The notes: generated by a model not told the origin, from the sequence alone. A DNA stretch of 64,000 nt from Cephalotus follicularis (GCA_001972305.1 BDDD01001815.1:124001-188000); one strand, 5' to 3'. Counted from the stretch's first letter, positions 10,364 through 22,965 are shown. Program-made: numbers and translations.

Positions 10364-12386
10364 ATGGCCTCAACTAGCATGAACAACCAATCTAGACACA
10401 ATGACGATGTCTCCGAATTTAAGGTACCATTCTTCAGTGGTGATGACTTTCCATATTGGAAAAGTCGAATGGAAATATACCTCAAGTCTAGAGACTTTAG
10501 AAATTGGCTTAGAGTGAAAAATTGCCCTCACATCCCTACGAAATTGAATGACAAAAATGAACTCGTTTCCAAATCGGAAGACGAATGGGATGAGGATGAT
10601 TTTAGAAAATTGACTAGAGACAATAAAGCCCTCAATATTTTTCTAGTGTCTCTAGATAAAACCGAATACAATCTCATTAGGAGATGTACTTCCGCACATG
10701 AAGTGTGGAAATTGCTCATCCTTACCCATGAGGGTACCGAGCAAGTTAAGAATGCTAAACTTGCTTTGTTAAACAGAGATTATGAACTGTTTAAAATGCA
10801 ACCGAATGAATCCATCAAGAATTTGTATAACTGGTTGCTTGATATTACTAATGGTTTACTTGGTCTTGGCAAGGTTTTTGGAAAGGATGAACTTGTCAGG
10901 AAATTGCTAGGGTGTCTTAATGACGAGTGGGAACCCAAGGTGATTGCAATTAAAGAATCAAAGGACCTAAAGACCATGGAGATTGAAGAACTTCTTGGCT
11001 CCCTCATGACTCATGAGGTAAAATTGAACAAGAAATCCTCCAACCTTGTGGAGACAAAGCAGCAAGAAGTCACTGAGCAAGTGGCAAACCTTTGCTTCAT
11101 GGCATTGAGTGACGATGAGGATAGCGAAAATGAGGTAGGTGATTCTTACACATTTGGTGAATTGCAATTTGCTTTTGATGAATTGCTTGTTGAATTTAAA
11201 AAGAAATGCTCACAATATTCTTTACTTAAGAAAAACATGACTGGTGTAGAAAAAGAAAAAGAGTTACTAGTTATTGAAAATTAAGATTTGAAAAATGATA
11301 TTGCTATCTTAGAACATGAACTAGCTAAAAAGAATGATCACATAGCCAAACCTACTTCATGTAATGACATAGCTTTAGAAAAGGAAGTAGAATCACTAAA
11401 AGAAAAGAATGTGAATTTAGAAAAATCTTTTAGTAAATTCACATTAGGTAGCAAGAAATTAGAGGAGATGCTAGGTAGTCAAAGATCATACTTAGATAAA
11501 ACCGACATAGGCTATGCTCCTCTAGAGGTTAAGGCTAAATTAAAGAAGACTACAATTAGACCTCATTGTACTTATTGCAATAAGATGGGACATGTTAGAA
11601 ATAAATGCTTTAAAAGGATTGCACACTAATATTCACACACTAGACCATCCCCTAATCACAATCCTATTACATTTAGGCAAGTGTGGGTACCCAAGGGAAC
11701 CATTAGCCAAAAATGTAACATTAAAGGACCCAACAAACAATGGGTACCAAGGTCAAAATATTTTGACGTTTTTGTAGGTGGAACAATGCTTGCGGGCAAA
11801 CCACAACGAGGAACAACCGTGGTATGTGGATAGCGGGTTCTCGAAGCACATGACCGGTGACAAAAGCCTCTTCATTGATCTTAAACAAATTGATGGAGGA
11901 AAGGTCACCTTTGGAGATAACAACAAGGCCGAAATTGTTGGTATTGGCTCAATAGGTAACAAATTCTCTACTCTAATTGAAAATGTCTCTTATGTTGTAG
12001 GCCTTAAGCATAATTTGCTTAGTGTTAGCCAATTGTGTGACAAAGGATATAAGATTAATTTTGAATCCTCTTGTTGTCACATAATTGACATTAGCACCAA
12101 TGATGTGAAGTTTGTTGGTCATAGACAAGGCAATATGTATGTTGTTTATCTAAAAGAAATGTTTTCAAAAGATGTTTGTTTTAATGCAAATACAAATGAC
12201 AAATGGCTTTGGCACAGAAGATTAGGCCATGCTAGCATGCATGTTCTTGCCAAACTTTCAAGAAAAAGATTTAGTAATTGGTTTGCCAAAAATGAAATTT
12301 GAAAATTATAAATTGTGTGATGCTTGTGCACAAGGCAAACAAACAAGAACATCTTTTAAATCTAAAAATGTTGTTTCTACTACTCG
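10364..12386 (+). pseudogene. SIRE-like Copia gag, protease and GAG-pre-integrase (truncated)
   Basis: Gag starts at 10364 (ATG 59 bp after the LTR) and includes FKVPFFSGDDFPYWKSRM, the UBN2-type gag of Copia elements. It runs about 306 codons to a nonsense codon at 11282, then continues in the same frame through a coiled-coil-like, Glu/Lys-rich stretch to a CCHC knuckle (CTYCNKMGHVRNKC) near 11570. After a frame change near 11765 comes the protease (WYVDSGFSKHMTGDKSLF, active-site Asp-Ser-Gly, 11778-12302). A further frameshift near 12270 leads to CDACAQGKQTRTSF. The integrase catalytic core, RT and RNase H are absent: the element is joined at about 12387 to a different Copia LTR. A large gag and this protease motif fit the SIRE/Maximus lineage. 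Confidence 0.9.
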
Positions 12387-13779
12387 TAAGGTAGACTGGA
12401 AATTGGATTTCTGGAGAGTTTACCAAAGGTCCTAGTAATGATCAGATATTTTAGCTATTGAGGTACTATCTAGGGTTGACACATATCCTTACCCTAGACC
12501 TCAATCGGGGCCAAGTATGACAAGGGATTATAGTACACGCGAACCAACAACTTAGAAAATCTAGGGTTAATGAGGTGTGTAATAAATTATGGGAAAATTA
12601 ATTAGATTAATTTTTTCTATATGGATAATATTAGATATTATTCCGAGAGCATTTAAATGGTCTGGGATAATTTAGAATGGCTAAACCGGACCCGAGGGGT
12701 ATTTCGGTAATTTATGAACACCTCTCGTTTTAACCAAGATTTTAAAGGGTCCCTGCCTTATAGTGATTAGATCTTTAATATGTTGGACATATTAAGTCTT
12801 GGTGTTAAATATCGGTTGTGTGAATTTTACATTTTAGGGAAACACATATGTTTGATCTTACTTAACCAATATTCAAAGGATACACGAGATCACTATAAGA
12901 GTTAGACTCTTTATGCTTGACTGGCCAAAAAGGCATCGATGTCTTTTACAAAGACGTCGATGTATTTTAGAAAGCATCGATGTGCTTTAGTGCCACGTTG
13001 CATAGGCGTCGACGTCCTTTGGAAGGCGTCGACGTCTTGGAGCAGAACGTGCATCCTATGCACGAGCTCAAATCGTGGGCACTACTTCTCTCACATCCTT
13101 AGCTGTTTTCTCTCGATTTTCCATGTTTTTGAAACGTGGGAATCATGGATTCGGACTCCCAGGGAGTGAAGGCCATGATCCTAAGTGAATGGGAGATTGG
13201 GAGAGAGAATTGTAGGCTAGTTATAAGCATTTCTGCAGAAAATAAAAAAATAGGGTTGAGACATTTTTGCTGGGCAATTGACCTCGAATTCTTCTCTACA
13301 AGTGTGTGTTCCTTCATATCAAAAACACCAAGCAAAGGCTTATCTAGGGTGGATTGATTATTGACTTCATTGGTCATAATCAATACTCCTTTTCTAAGCT
13401 AAGTGAGAGAGAGAGTGAGTTCAAGCACTTTGATTTTACTGGTTGGATTACTTGCTGTTCTTGAGGCTTGGAGAAGATCAAAGGGAATCTACTCAAGCTT
13501 GTAGCGGCAAAGAACAAAGGAGCCAACACCCAGTGGTATAATTCTTGGCCCTTCTTCTTTATGCTATGCTTGTGTGTCACCATTGTTTGCAATGGTGACA
13601 CCAATTCAATTCAGTATATGCTGTGGTGATCCATGTGATCTGTGGAACGTGTCATTATGGACTTGTTTTGTTATATAGGGTGTTATTCCGCTGCATGATT
13701 GTATGTTTAAAGTTTTATTCTACACCCTACACACCTAAGTCCATCAATGACATTGGACTCGGTTTGTCCGATTCCATCA
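12387..13779 (+). mobile_element. Copia-2 LTR 1 (5'-truncated)
   Basis: Matches LTR 2 from about 15755 onward, so roughly the first 500 bp are missing. The left junction shares TAAGGTAGACTGGA-like microhomology with LTR 2. It ends at CCATCA, one base before a perfect primer-binding site at 13781. It contains a GTCGAC motif array at 12931-13052. Confidence 0.85.
12931..13052. repeat. GCGTCGACG dyad array (Copia-2 LTR 1)
   Basis: Six copies of GCGTCGACGTC or its CATCGATG transition variant, each next to a TTTT-type tail, spaced about 15-25 bp. Equivalent arrays occur at 16299-16433 (LTR 2) and 18721-18900 (LTR 3). Confidence 0.8.
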
Positions 13780-13780
13780 G

Positions 13781-13792
13781 TGGTATCAGAGC
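13781..13792 (+). other. Primer-binding site of Copia-2
   Basis: TGGTATCAGAGC, a perfect match to the plant initiator tRNA-Met site, immediately after LTR 1. Confidence 0.9.
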
Positions 13793-13991
13793 CTCCCACA
13801 CCATCCTTAATTGAATATGTTTGCCTTAGATGATGTACTGATTAATAGTTTAATCATTGGATGTGTTTTTGTGATCAAACTAAATTTTCTAAGTGCCTTA
13901 ATGAAAATTGCATGAAATTGGATTTCATTGAGTTTTTATAATTAGGATTTTACTTGCTATTGCCGCTCATTATGATTATGAGATATGGCAA

Positions 13992-15260
13992 ATGGATGTC
14001 AAGACGACATTTTTAAATGGGCGTCTTGAAGAGGATATTTATATGTCCCAACCCGAGGGGTTTACATCTTCCGAGCACCCGCACATGGTGTGCAAGCTCG
14101 AACGGTCCATCTATGGACTAAAGCAAGCATCTCGTAGTTGGAATCTACATTTTGATGAAGCAGTCAAAGCTTTTGACTTCGTTAAAAATGTAGATGAGCC
14201 ATGTGTTTATCGAAAGGAAGAGGGTCCTAGTATCACTTTCTTAGAGCTATATGTAGATGACATCCTACTCATTGGGAATGATGTAGGGATGTTGCAGTCT
14301 GCAAAGATATGGTTAACTAAGAATTTTTTCATGAAAGATTTGGGAGAAGCCACCTATATACTGGGTATTAGGATCTTCAGGGATAGATCCAATAGGTTGC
14401 TTGGGCTTTCCCAAAGCCAGTACATCAGCAAGGTGCTGAAGAAGTTTTGCATGGAGAATTCCAAGAGAGGCCTATTACCAATAGGTGAAGGAATTTATCT
14501 TTCTCGAAAGATGTCTCCTCAGACATCTGAAGAGAGAGCATGCAAGAGTCGGATACCTTATGCTTCGGCTGTAGGGTCGATCATGTATGCCATGTTATGT
14601 ACTAGGCCTGATGTCGCGCTTGCCGTGGGTATGGCAAGTCATTTTCAGTCTGATCCCGGTGAGAAGCACTGGGAAGTAGTCAAGGGGATCCTGAAGTACC
14701 TTAGAAGGACTCAGGATATGTTCTTGGTGTATGGAAAAGATAGTGAGCTAAAATTGGAGGGCTTCACAGACTCCAGTTTTGATAGTGATCCGGATGATCA
14801 CAAATCTGTCTCTGGGTACGTTTTTGTACTTAATGGTGGAGCTGTGAGCTGGCGCAGTTCAAAGCAAGGGACTATTGCAGATTCTACCACAGAAGCCGAG
14901 TACATAGCAGCCTCAGATGCCGCCAAGGAGGGTGTATGGATGCGCAAGTTCATTACAGAACTAGGAGTTTTTCCATCCATTATTAGTCCAGTTGTAATAT
15001 ACTGTGACAATAATGGGGCTGTAGCAGAAGCCAAGGAACCACGGTCTCACCAGCGATCCAAACACATCGAGAGGCGCTATCATTTGATCCGAGCGATCAT
15101 TGTTAGGGGAGATATACAGCTTGAGAGGGTCTCCTCAGAGGAGAACACAACAGATCCACTGACCAAGGCAATGGGCACCAAGGCTCTGGAGCATCATCGT
15201 GGGACGATGGGTCTAGGTTATAGAAGTTCATGGCTTGAGGGTCAAGTGGGAGATTGTTAG
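13992..15260 (+). CDS. Copia reverse transcriptase-RNase H (internally deleted element, open frame)
   Basis: A 422-codon open frame that copies element RNA into DNA when part of a full polyprotein. Homology starts a little earlier, at about 13944 (RILLAIAAHYDYEIW). Visible features are the RT entry MDVKTTFLNG, the catalytic YVDDILLIGND at about residue 89, and an RNase H domain with FTDSS, STTEAEYIA and YCDNNGAV carrying the Asp, Glu and Asp of the active site. Only about 160 bp separate it from the primer-binding site, so gag, protease and integrase are deleted. It ends inside the polypurine tract (AAGTGGGAGA), and its stop codon overlaps LTR 2. No nonsense or frameshift mutation is seen in it, unlike the other pol remnants here. 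Expression alone could give an RT/RNase H fragment but not a mobile element. Confidence 0.85.
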   Translation: MDVKTTFLNGRLEEDIYMSQPEGFTSSEHPHMVCKLERSIYGLKQASRSWNLHFDEAVKAFDFVKNVDEPCVYRKEEGPSITFLELYVDDILLIGNDVGMLQSAKIWLTKNFFMKDLGEATYILGIRIFRDRSNRLLGLSQSQYISKVLKKFCMENSKRGLLPIGEGIYLSRKMSPQTSEERACKSRIPYASAVGSIMYAMLCTRPDVALAVGMASHFQSDPGEKHWEVVKGILKYLRRTQDMFLVYGKDSELKLEGFTDSSFDSDPDDHKSVSGYVFVLNGGAVSWRSSKQGTIADSTTEAEYIAASDAAKEGVWMRKFITELGVFPSIISPVVIYCDNNGAVAEAKEPRSHQRSKHIERRYHLIRAIIVRGDIQLERVSSEENTTDPLTKAMGTKALEHHRGTMGLGYRSSWLEGQVGDC

Positions 15261-17171
15261 ATATAGTGACCCGACAAGCCATCAGATGGGTTGTTACATT
15301 ATATCTTACCATGTATAGAACAATCTTATTCTTATATATATGATGCGTGCTAAATTTGTTATGGCTATATCACTTGTATACGGGGTGCGCGCTGGGAGCG
15401 TGTACACTGAACAGGACCCGCGTAGGAGACACTGTTCGGAGAGTCGCTATTCTCGTGTCAGTAGTGATTCCTACTCGTTGCGGTTGTGTATAAGTGATGA
15501 TCACCTAGCGAGTTCTTTAACTCGTCTGATCCTTAGACCTGAGCGACTACTTTATATTGTATGGAGACAGTTATGCTTTGATCTCCACTTTACCCAGTCC
15601 TTGCACAGTGCTGGCAATCGGGTGGTCTTTGGGTATGATCGAATCTATACGAATATAAGTGAGTGCGCAATAAGGGATTGTCACACCTGAGCGAAGGTGA
15701 TCGGCCCTATTATGGTCTCATGATACTAAGGACTTATGAAATCCTTGCCCAAGGTTAAGGTAGACTGGAAATTAGATTTTCGGAGAGTTTACCAAAGGTC
15801 CTAGTAATGATCAGATATTTTAGCTATTGAGGTACTATCTAGGGTTGACACATATCCTTGCCCTAGACCTCAATCGGGGCCAAGTATGACATGGGATTAT
15901 AGTACACGCGAACCGATGAGTTAGAAAATCTAGGGTTAATGAGGTGTGTAATAAATTATGGGAAAATTAATTAGATTAATTTTTTCTATATGGATAATAT
16001 TAAATATTATTCCGAGAGCATTTAAATGGTCTAGGATCATTTAGAATGGCTAAACCGGACCCGAGGGGTATTTTGGTAATTTATGAACACCTCCCATTTT
16101 AACCAAGATTTTAAAGGGTCCTTGCCTTATAATGATTAGATCTTTAATATGTTGGACATATTAAGTCTTGGTGTTAAATATCGGTTGCGTGGATTTTACA
16201 TTTTGTGGAAACACATATGTTTGATCTTACTTAACCAATATTCGAAGGATACACGAGATCACTAAAAGAGTTAGACTCTTTATGCTTGACTGGCTAAAAA
16301 GGCGTCGATGTCTTTTACAAAGGCGTCGATGCCTTTCTCTGATAAAGACGTCGATGCCTTTTAGAAAGCATCGATGTGCTTTAGTGCCACGTTGCATAGG
16401 CGTCGACGTCCTTTGGAAGGCGTCGACGTCTTGGAGCAGAACGTGCATCCTATGCACGAGCTCAAATCGTGGGCACTACTTCTCTCACATCTTTAGCCTT
16501 TTTCTCTCGATTTTCCACGTTTTAGAAACGTGGGAATCATGGCTTCGGACTCCTAGGGAGTGAAGGCCATGATCCTAAGTGAATGGGAGATTGGGAGAGG
16601 GAATTGTAGGCTAGTTATAAGCATTTTTGCAGAAAATAAAAAAATAGGGTTGAGACATTTTTGCAGGGCAATTGACCTCGAATTCTTCTCTGCAAGTGTG
16701 TGTTCCTTCATATCAAAAACACCAACCAAAGGCTTATCTAGGGTGGATTGATTATTGACTTCATTGGTCATAATCAATACTCCTTTTCTAAGCTAAGTGA
16801 GAGAGAGTGTGAGTTCAAGCACTTTGATTTTACTGGTTAGATTACTTGCTATTCTTGAGGCTTGGAGATGATCAAAGGGAATCTACTCAAGCTTGTAGCG
16901 ACAAAAAACGAAGGAGCCAACACCCACTGGTATAATTCTTGGTCCTTCTTCTTTATGTTATGCTTGTGTCACCATTGTTTGCAATGGTGACACCAATTCA
17001 ATTCAGTAGATGCTGTGGTGATCCATGTGATCTGTGGAACGTGTCATTATGGACTTGTTTTGTTATATAGGGTGGTATTCCGCTGCATGATTGTATGTTT
17101 AAAGCTTTATTCTACACCCTACACACCTAAGTCCATCAATGACATTGGACTCGGTTTGTCCGATTCCATCA
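15255..17171 (+). mobile_element. Copia-2 LTR 2 (complete, 1.92 kb)
   Basis: Begins TGTTAGATATAG after a polypurine tract and ends CCATCA at 17171. It serves both as 3' LTR of the copy at 13780-15254 and as 5' LTR of the fragment at 17172-17429. Compared with LTR 3 it lacks about 245 bp near 15375. A TATA-like run (TATATATATGATG) lies at about 15333. Confidence 0.9.
16299..16433. repeat. GCGTCGACG dyad array (Copia-2 LTR 2)
   Basis: Same array as in LTR 1, with one extra unit (GCGTCGATGCC, GACGTCGATGCC). Most differences between units are C/T and G/A changes at CpG. Confidence 0.8.
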
Positions 17172-17433
17172 ATATACTGCGATAATAATGGGGCTGTAGC
17201 ACAAGCCAAGGAACCACGGTCTCACCAGTGATCCAAACACATCGAGCGGCGCTATCATTTGATCTGGGAGATTATTGGTAGGGGAGATATACAGCTTGAG
17301 AGGGTCTCCTCAGAGGACAACACAACAGATCCACTGACCAAGGCAATGGGCACCAAGGCTCTGGAGCATCATCGTGGGACAATGGGTCTAGGCTATTGGA
17401 GTTCATGGCTTGAGGGTCAAGTGGGAGATTGTT
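17172..17433 (+). pseudogene. Copia-2 RNase H C-terminal fragment
   Basis: Starts abruptly after LTR 2 at the codons for IYCDNNGAV and continues to the end of pol (GQVGDC and stop), with the polypurine tract overlapping the end. It is nearly identical to 14997-15260. One nonsense change is visible (the codon after SHQ reads as stop near 17229). PBS, gag, PR, IN and RT are all missing between LTR 2 and LTR 3. Confidence 0.85.
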
Positions 17434-19066
17434 AGATGTAGTGACCCGATAAGCCATTGGATGGACTGTCGTTTTATATTTATTCTTGTATGAATCAATC
17501 TTATTCCTTATATATATGATGTGCGCTAATTTGTTCTGCCTATGTCACTTGTGTTTTATCACTTAATTGAAGTTGTTTATTGTTTACCTGCTTACACTTG
17601 TGATGCCTCGACATAAGGTTGGATACCTAGAATGGAGGCTGTGAGATTGGTTACCTTATTCCTTATGTCAAATTAGTTCTAAGTCATAGGTTCACTTTGT
17701 GGGCAGTAGTGAACCGGATAGACTTGCGCGTATGTTGCCTGCTCATGGAATTGGAGGATGGATTCTCTCACTACCATCTGTGTTGGACACTAGGGCAAAT
17801 ACGGGGTGCACGCTGGGAGCGTGTACACTAAACAGGACCCGCATAGGAGACACTATTTGGATAGTCGCTATTCTCGTGTCAGTAGTGACTCCTACTTGTT
17901 GCGGTTGTGTATAAGTGATGATCGCTTAGTAATTTCTCAAACTCGTCTGATCCTTAGACCTGAGCGACTGCTCTATATTGTATGGAGACGGTTATGCTTT
18001 GATCTCCACCTTACCCAGTCCTTACGCAGGGCTGGCAATTGGGTGGTGTTTGCGTATGATCGAATCTATACAAATATAAGTGAGTGCGCAATATGGGATT
18101 GTCACGCTTGAGCGAAGGTGATCGGCTCTATTATGATCTGATTATACTTTGGACTTATGAAATCTTTGGCCAAGGTTGAGGTAGATTGGAAATTAGATAC
18201 CCGGAGAGTTTACCAAAAGTCATAGTAATGATCAGATATTTTAGCCATTGAGGTATTATCAAGGGTTGACACATATCCTTATCCTAGACCTCAATCGGGG
18301 CCAAGCATGACAAGGGATTATAGTACACGTGAACCGATGACTTAGAAAATCTTGGGTTATTGAGGTGTATAATAAATTATAGGAAAATTAATTAGATTAA
18401 TTTTTCCATCTGGATAATATTAGATATTATTCAGATAGCATTTAGATTGGTCAAGGACTATTTAGAATGGCTAAACCGAACCCTAGGGGTATTTCAGTAA
18501 TTTATGAACACCTCCGGTTTTAACCAATATTTTATAGGGTCCCTGCCCAATAATGATTACATCTTTTATATGTTGGACATATTAAGTCTTGGTGTCAAAT
18601 ATCGGTTATGTGGATTTTGCATTTTGTGGAAACACATTTGCTTGATCTTACTTAATCGATATTTGAGGGCTACATGATATCACTAAAGGAGTTAGACTCA
18701 AATTACCTCGCCTGCCAGAAAAAGCGTCGACGTCTTCTGGGAAAGGCGTCGAGCGTTATTTTATTTTTAGCATCAACGCTTTCTGGGAAGTGTCAACGCT
18801 TAACACTTGTAAAGACGTCGATGTCTTTTAGAAAGCGTCGACATTTTTAGTGCCATATTACATAAGCGACGATGTCTTTTGGAAAGCATCGACGTGTTTT
18901 GAGCGGGACGTGCAGCCTGAGCACGAACTCACTTCGTGGGCACGTTTTCTCTCTCATCTCCAGCAGCCATCTCCCGTTCTTGCATGTTATGGGAACATGG
19001 GGATCATGGCCACAGACTCTCTAGGAGTGAGGACCATGATCCTAAGTAAATTGTAGAGTGGGAGAG
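17430..19066 (+). mobile_element. Copia-2 LTR 3 (3'-truncated)
   Basis: Starts TGTTAGATGTAG after the polypurine tract. It is more diverged from LTRs 1 and 2 than they are from each other. It carries the GTCGAC array (18721-18900) and stops matching at about 19066, where minus-strand LTR L sequence begins. Confidence 0.8.
18721..18900. repeat. GCGTCGACG dyad array (Copia-2 LTR 3)
   Basis: About eight degenerate units (GCGTCGACGTC, AGCATCAACGC, GACGTCGATG) at the position equivalent to the other two LTRs. Confidence 0.7.
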
Positions 19067-19199
19067 AGAAGAAAGAAAGAAGAAGACAGAGAGGAGGGAA
19101 AGAGAAAATACCGTCGTTGTCACGGTGTGCTCGCCCTCTCTCGTTGAATGGCCGGCAGTGATGGATACGTCGGCGGTAAATCACCCGTGCTGCTCGCCT
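19067..19199 (-). mobile_element. LTR L, distal segment (minus strand)
   Basis: Minus-strand leader-like sequence with a pyrimidine-rich stretch, resembling the leaders of LTRs B and C. It continues across the LTR A insertion into 24115-24278. The TSD of LTR A (CGCCT, 19195-19199) is its right edge. Confidence 0.55.
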
Positions 19200-20819
19200 T
19201 GTAGTGCCCCGAATTTTATAATAATAATTTTATAAATAATAATTATAATATTTGATCCAGCGTGTTGCTGTGATGAAGCCCAATGGAAGCCCGAGGCAAT
19301 AAGAGGCATTGTGCATCGAAACCCGTAATTATAAGGCCCAAATGGCTAATAAAACCTATTTTTCATGCGTGGCAGTAAGGCCCTATGTTCGCATTATTAT
19401 TGCAGTCATTTTAGTGGTCGTTTGGATAATTTATATCGCAATGCGTGGAATTATCGGGACCCAAGCCTTAAGATTTTGCTAGTGAATACCAAGAAGGGAA
19501 GAAAATTTATAAACGAGAGAGGGAGAGAACACGGGAGTATAACACGCCCGTGCAAAGAAAGAAGGCAGTGGGCGCACAAGGCGCCCACACCATAGAGAAA
19601 CCGAGAGAGTGGGAGAGAGAGAGAGGCGTTGGGCGCGCCGAAGAAGACGTCGGCGCAGGACCAAGAGCTCGCCGGTCAGAGCCTCCACCGCCGATGGTAT
19701 GTCTTTTTGCCTCTTCTCTTCTCTTTTCTTCTATTTTTTTTCTTTTTCTTCTCCCCGATGCCTTGCATCACTGTCTCTGTTTCCGTACGTTCCACCGCCG
19801 GTAATCATCGCGGGTGGTGTTGGTCTTCGCCTAGAAGGACGGCTACACCTATTTCAGTGACCATTTAGGCATCATTTGGACGGAATAGGACAGATTGAGA
19901 TCACTGAGTCAACTCGATGAGTCCATCTCATCGATGCCTATGACGCAGAGTTTGGTGCCGAGTCACGGCGAGTCTCAGTCGCCAACGACTTGATCAATGG
20001 ATTTTAATGTTGTTTATGTCATGATCGGAGCTAGACGACTGGTCAGAGCTCATGCGAGACGACTCAATGCCGATTCATAGCGAGTTACAGGCAGAGACGC
20101 CTAGAGCCGGTTGTTTTGCGGCATTTTTGTGAAGCGGCTAGAAATATGGAAGTCCCGCGAGTCGACTCAGTGAGTCGAACTCACTTCTGGCTGTGACTGT
20201 GTGATTCACGGTGAGTCACGGTGATCCCACGGCAATATTGTGTAGATCGGCCAATTTTGAGCCTGTTTATGGCGTGGCCGGAGCCCCGATGTGTTGGCCA
20301 GAATCTTGCCAGAGCTCCGATGATGACAATGTGTATTTGCTACCTGTTTGTAGATCATAACGGAATGTGATGGTTATTGCAATGATACAAGGAGAGAAAG
20401 AGAACTCTGATGACACAAGATGGAGTTGTGCTCGTGACAACGAGTGAAGCTTAGATGAGGTGGCAATTCGGGGATTCCGCTGCAAATCCTCCCAACTCGC
20501 AGCTCAATTGGTAACAGGTACGGTATTCACATGCTCTGATGGTACGTGCCAGATGACCATTGGTTGATCCCTTCTGTATACGCCGGTATGGGATTGTAGT
20601 ATACGAATAGTAGATCAATAGAGTAGGTTATACTACTTGCATTACATTCATGCATTCTAAATGGTTATATGGATTTATGTGAACGAATTGTAATTGTATG
20701 GATGCATGATTGTATATATATACATACGAGTATACAGATGGATGTGTATATTGCATATGGCATATGGTATAAGGGTTAGATATTGAATTGAGAGGAGATG
20801 GGTTCTTGCCTTCTGTTTA

Positions 20820-21480
20820 GCATAAAATTGTGTTGTTTTTAATGTTCTATTTGTGATATTTTTATGCTTGGAATAGACTACTTTGGTTGTGTTTTAATGA
20901 TTTTCAGGTACAAGTACTAAATGACCAAAGTGCAAGAATACTACCCAAAAGTGTGCAAAATTGGAGCTTAAAGAGTAAAGATTTAAGAAATGCCAAATTC
21001 TGCAAAAAACAGATCAAAAGCATCGACGCCTTTCCTTAAAAGTCGACGTCTTTTCTGGGTTTACATCAAAGAAGTCGACTCCTTTCATAAGCATCGATGA
21101 CATTTCTGGGTTGGAGAAAAGAAGTCGACGTCTTTCTTTGGAAGTCGACGTCTTTTCTGGAAAAAAAACCGTTTCTTTATTATATATTCTCTTTATTTTT
21201 ATTCATTGCATGCTTTATTTCTTAGTATTTCAAATTCAACATTTTTAATTATTGAAGTTTCTTAGTATTTCAAATTCAACGTTTTTAATTATTGAAGTTT
21301 TAATTTCTTATTTTGTTTATTTATTTTACTTTGCATAATTAGGAGTAGTTTTCGATAGTTTATTTCAAATTTGGTATACTTCGCCTAGGTTGGATAAATT
21401 ACAACTAGTTTACGTTTCCCTGCGTTCGACCCGTTACTGTATGATCCGTACAGTTGCGGCTATAAATTTTAAAACATTCT
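20820..21480 (+). mobile_element. Possible nested Athila-like LTR fragment inside LTR A
   Basis: The text changes style here: GATTTTCAGGTACAAG near 20901, a GTCGAC-type array at 21010-21155, a 40-bp tandem duplication (21221-21260 and 21261-21300, one mismatch), and TTCCCTGCGTTCGACCCG near 21415. The last motif is typical of the end region of Athila/Tat LTRs. No target duplication was found, so the limits are approximate. Confidence 0.35.
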
Positions 21481-22389
21481 TTTTAACAGTGAACACCTTC
21501 TCTCAATTCACAAGCTATGGGATGAATCCTAAAGGGCTTTGAACTGGTTTTGGACATGGTTTTCACTAAATTACGAACTGTTTTGCAAAACAATATTTTT
21601 GCCAAAACCGTCGACGCTTTCTTCTTAACTGTCTACGCTTTCATGTGTTAAACCAAACAGTCGATGCCTTATGCTTTCAAACAAACCGTTGATGGTTTAG
21701 ATTTCTGCTTTCTAAAACTGTATTCACCCCGGGCTAAGCATTGACACTTAGTGCCATGTTTTAGTTAAACTCAACTGTTTTATATGTTGTTGATCCGAAA
21801 TGGGTTTCTATACAAATGGATTTCATAGGAAGCCTACCTAAGGCCTTGTAGCCTATGAAAATCCTCTTGTGACATTTTTAAACTACGGATCAATCTGCAA
21901 AATGATTCTTTAAAGAAAGTTCCATAAAATGGGGGTTTTATACAAATGGTTTTCAAAAATGGTTAGGATAGTTCCATTGGGATATCTGGACGAGGATATT
22001 TTATTTGGACTTTCTCTCCATTGTTTTATGGATTTCAAATGGTTAGGATAGTTCCATTGGGACATTTGGACACGGATTCTCCCATTTGGACTTCCTTTCC
22101 ATTCAGTCTAACTTCGATAGGGACCAACCAAATGATTACTGAAATTGATCACAAAAATGGATTCTGGAAACGAAAATGGCCATTGAATATGAAAAAGGAT
22201 TTATGACTACGAAAATGATCTTTATATGATTTGACGGATGTGGATCCATGAGATCCTTTACAAAATGGTCCCTATTATTTAAAAGCATACATGATTTTGG
22301 GTCACAACTACGGGTTGGATCATGCATTGTACTATATGAGACTATAGAGATAACCCAATCCTGACTTTCATTTCTGTCATGAATGTCAT

Positions 22390-22556
22390 GAATGATAGAC
22401 CCATATACATGGCACAAACAGCACACGTTGGGAGGACCCATATACATGACGCGGACCCCACATGTTGGGAGGATACATAAACATGGCGCGGACCCCACAC
22501 GTTGGGAGGACCCATATACATGGAGTGGACCCCACACATTGGGAGGACCCATATAA
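22390..22556. repeat. Imperfect 37-bp tandem repeat in LTR A
   Basis: About four and a half units built on ACCCATATACATGGCGCGG and CCCCACACGTTGGGAGG, with substitutions between units. No coding or CRISPR-like organisation. Confidence 0.75.
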
Positions 22557-22779
22557 ATTTTGAAATAAATGACGTGGTCAGTGTTATCTCATTCCTCACA
22601 CCTCCACGACACCAAAAGTGCATCGAGGGTGGGATGGACCCTATGGACTGATTGTCCCTATGATTAATATGGATTGTTATATGGATTGTCTACAAGCCTA
22701 TGGCCTTTGATGTGACATTAGGACTAGCTGAGTATACCACTGCTTAGGGACAGTTGGTAAATGGAAGCTGTCCGCACTT

Positions 22780-22965
22780 GACATTCATGCACTTAGCATG
22801 CCATACACACTCATACTGTGATACGGTTATATTACATGACATACTATGATACGGTTGCGTTACATGGCATACCTACACTGTTACATTACATGACATACTA
22901 TGATACGGTTGCATTACATGGCATACCACTATACGGTTACATTACCTGACATGTTGTTCTTCTAT
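22780..22965. repeat. Degenerate TTACATGACATAC / GATACGGTT repeats in LTR A
   Basis: Irregular alternation of CATACTATGATACGGTTG and TTACATGGCATAC; units are about 35-45 bp and vary in length. Confidence 0.5.

Noticed and set aside
19605..19868. Three overlapping plus frames near the start of LTR A
   Set aside because: They read through an AG/CT-rich leader and its splice donor and are not conserved in LTRs B or C.
22136..22623. Cys/Gly/Val-rich minus frames
   Set aside because: They translate the 37-bp tandem repeat in LTR A; no stable homology.
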